Positions 4,398-5,606 of a DNA stretch of 5,606 nucleotides are shown piece after piece. Each line of letters begins with the position of its first letter. Positions within the stretch are counted from its first letter, which is position 1. Where the stretch lies: contig JAQUMQ010000108.1 in assembly GCA_028718045.1 (NCBI GenBank), positions 1-5,606 of the forward strand. Direction: 5' to 3'. The notes below the pieces were generated by a model, which was not told the DNA's origin, searched no databases, and worked only from the letters and a program-made list of their open reading frames with translations. The stretch comes from Actinomycetota bacterium (GTDB taxonomy: Bacteria; Actinomycetota; Humimicrobiia; Humimicrobiales; Humimicrobiaceae). The position numbers were made by a program, and so were the translations under genes.

Positions 4398-5606
4398 TTA
4401 TTTGCCAAATGATTTATTTCTTATGCTGATTTTGCCTTTGTGATTTTTATAATAATCCCACCTGTTAAACAAATACCATTTTAATCTTTCAAATACACCG
4501 GCATTTCCTTCGACAACCACATCCGCAATTTCATCGCTGAAAAGTTCGGCTTCTCTCTTGAAAGAAGCGGATCTTAGATAATAAAATGGCAACATGGCAT
4601 CAAGAACATCCTCTTTTTCTTCGGCTGAAACAAAATTGTAGACGCTTGCAAATTCATAAAGTATCTTTGTCCATAATTCTATCGATAATACTATATTTTC
4701 CTTGGAGTTCGAATTCAATACTTCCTTAAATTCACGGTATGTATTTTCATCAAATATAGCTCTCCATATGCTTCTATTTGCGTCAAGACCATTATAAAAT
4801 TTTTGAAGAAGTTCGTTGTAATTGGATTTAAGTCTTTCAGCTTCCACAAATTTAAAATCCCCCATTATAAAACCCTGTATGCTGCTTACCACATCTCTCC
4901 ATCTGTACTCATAGTTTTTCATAAGATCGAAAAGTGTTCCTACGACCTGTTTAAAAATAGGAGTTATTTCTTTTTTCGGGTTTGCATCATGAAGTTTTGT
5001 TCCCAGCACAGTCTGACATACCCTGAAACCTTCATTTAAAGCCGTGGTGGTCATCCATATGTCTACCCCGAACTTATTTATATTCGGATATTCCAGCCAA
5101 TATTTTTTCCTTGTGAAAACCTGCAAGACACCGTTTGAAAACGAAAAATCACCTCCTATGGGCTGTCTGATTCTAAGTCCGTACAAAGCACGAGTCAAAG
5201 GATATGCGAGTGAATTGTTTATGGTTGCATCGTGCTCGTTTCTGATATAGTAAGGAGCAACAAATCCATATCCCAATTTTAAAACCGGATTGGCAAGGCT
5301 ATAAATCCAATCCGGAGCAACACTTTTGGTATCGGCTTCGCAAATTATGCATACTTTGGCATCAAGCATTCTTGAACCTTCGAGAATTGTTCTTATCGCA
5401 GAACCTTTCCCTTTTTCCCCTATGTATGCGGTGAAAATTTTTTCGATACCTTTTGGTAACCTTGTCTTGCTTACAATGCTTACCGTATTATCATCAGAAT
5501 TACTGTCCACGTTAAAAACTACACTTTTTAAGTTCGGATAATATTTTTTCAAACCCTCGCCCGAATTTGAAATCACATTGGCAATTGTATTTTCATTGTT
5601 ATATGT
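4398..5606 (-). CDS. GT-A fold glycosyltransferase, mannosylglycerate synthase-like (5' end cut off)
   Basis: The frame is open to the right edge: residues TYNNENTIAN precede the GTG at 5576, and they are a typical family-2 N-terminal motif, so that GTG is not the start. Visible are 402 residues. In order: nucleotide-binding TYNNENTI (1-8), DSNSDDNT (34-41), GEKGKGSA (63-70), the DXD-like EAD (90-92) followed by PDW (98-100), QPIGGDF (148-154), FGVDIWMTT (179-187) and KLHDANP (204-210). A helical C-terminal domain contains LWTKILYEF (311-319). From memory, this order (GKG, D-x-D then PDWI, QPxGG, G-x-D, a metal-ligand-like His, then a helical domain with LWT) matches the mannosylglycerate synthase type, which links a sugar from a nucleotide sugar to a small acid such as glycerate. 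Here the first D of D-x-D is E. No membrane helix is visible, so it is probably cytosolic. Donor and acceptor cannot be told from sequence alone. Confidence 0.85.
   Translation of the reverse strand, partial: TYNNENTIANVISNSGEGLKKYYPNLKSVVFNVDSNSDDNTVSIVSKTRLPKGIEKIFTAYIGEKGKGSAIRTILEGSRMLDAKVCIICEADTKSVAPDWIYSLANPVLKLGYGFVAPYYIRNEHDATINNSLAYPLTRALYGLRIRQPIGGDFSFSNGVLQVFTRKKYWLEYPNINKFGVDIWMTTTALNEGFRVCQTVLGTKLHDANPKKEITPIFKQVVGTLFDLMKNYEYRWRDVVSSIQGFIMGDFKFVEAERLKSNYNELLQKFYNGLDANRSIWRAIFDENTYREFKEVLNSNSKENIVLSIELWTKILYEFASVYNFVSAEEKEDVLDAMLPFYYLRSASFKREAELFSDEIADVVVEGNAGVFERLKWYLFNRWDYYKNHKGKISIRNKSFGK

Noticed and set aside
5574..5576. GTG as the start of the glycosyltransferase
   Set aside because: The frame stays open upstream to the window edge and encodes TYNNENTI, a conserved N-terminal motif of the family, so the true start is outside the window.

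Overview
This is an AT-rich bacterial window in which every gene I can support lies on the minus strand. Signs of a bacterium are a lipoprotein signal peptide on the phosphate-binding protein, tRNA genes that encode their own 3' CCA, near-consensus sigma70-type promoters, Shine-Dalgarno (SD) sequences and a YtxH-family protein. The low GC content and two TTG start codons fit Firmicutes-like bacteria or an uncultured candidate phylum. I cannot assign a phylum from this sequence.

Layout, right to left (the direction of transcription). Positions 5606-4398 hold most of a GT-A fold glycosyltransferase whose N-terminus lies off the right edge; its motif order resembles the mannosylglycerate synthase type. 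Positions 4268-3987 hold a small membrane-anchored YtxH-family protein, followed by a weak terminator-like hairpin. A near-consensus promoter at 3896-3924 then drives a tRNA cluster read Lys(TTT)-Glu(TTC)-Val(TAC)-Asp(GTC)-Phe(GAA), with a second promoter just before tRNA-Asp. Between tRNA-Asp and tRNA-Phe lies a perfect 92-bp direct repeat. It carries the 3' end of tRNA-Asp plus a 10-bp hairpin, and its two copies are separated by 102 bp of GC-richer, internally repetitive DNA. After a 280-bp gap come pstS, pstC and pstA, the substrate-binding protein and two permeases of a high-affinity phosphate ABC transporter. pstA runs off the left edge, and pstB/phoU would be expected beyond it.

How the parts work together: PstS captures phosphate outside the membrane and hands it to the PstC-PstA channel, which an ATPase outside this window would power. 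The tRNA cluster is an independent housekeeping unit. I see no functional link between it and the glycosyltransferase or YtxH gene beyond shared strand.

The most unusual features are the duplicated tRNA-Asp 3' end with its repetitive filler, and a T-loop change (C instead of the near-universal U at position 55) in both tRNA-Lys and tRNA-Phe. I found no convincing new multi-gene system. The rest is ordinary housekeeping and transport.
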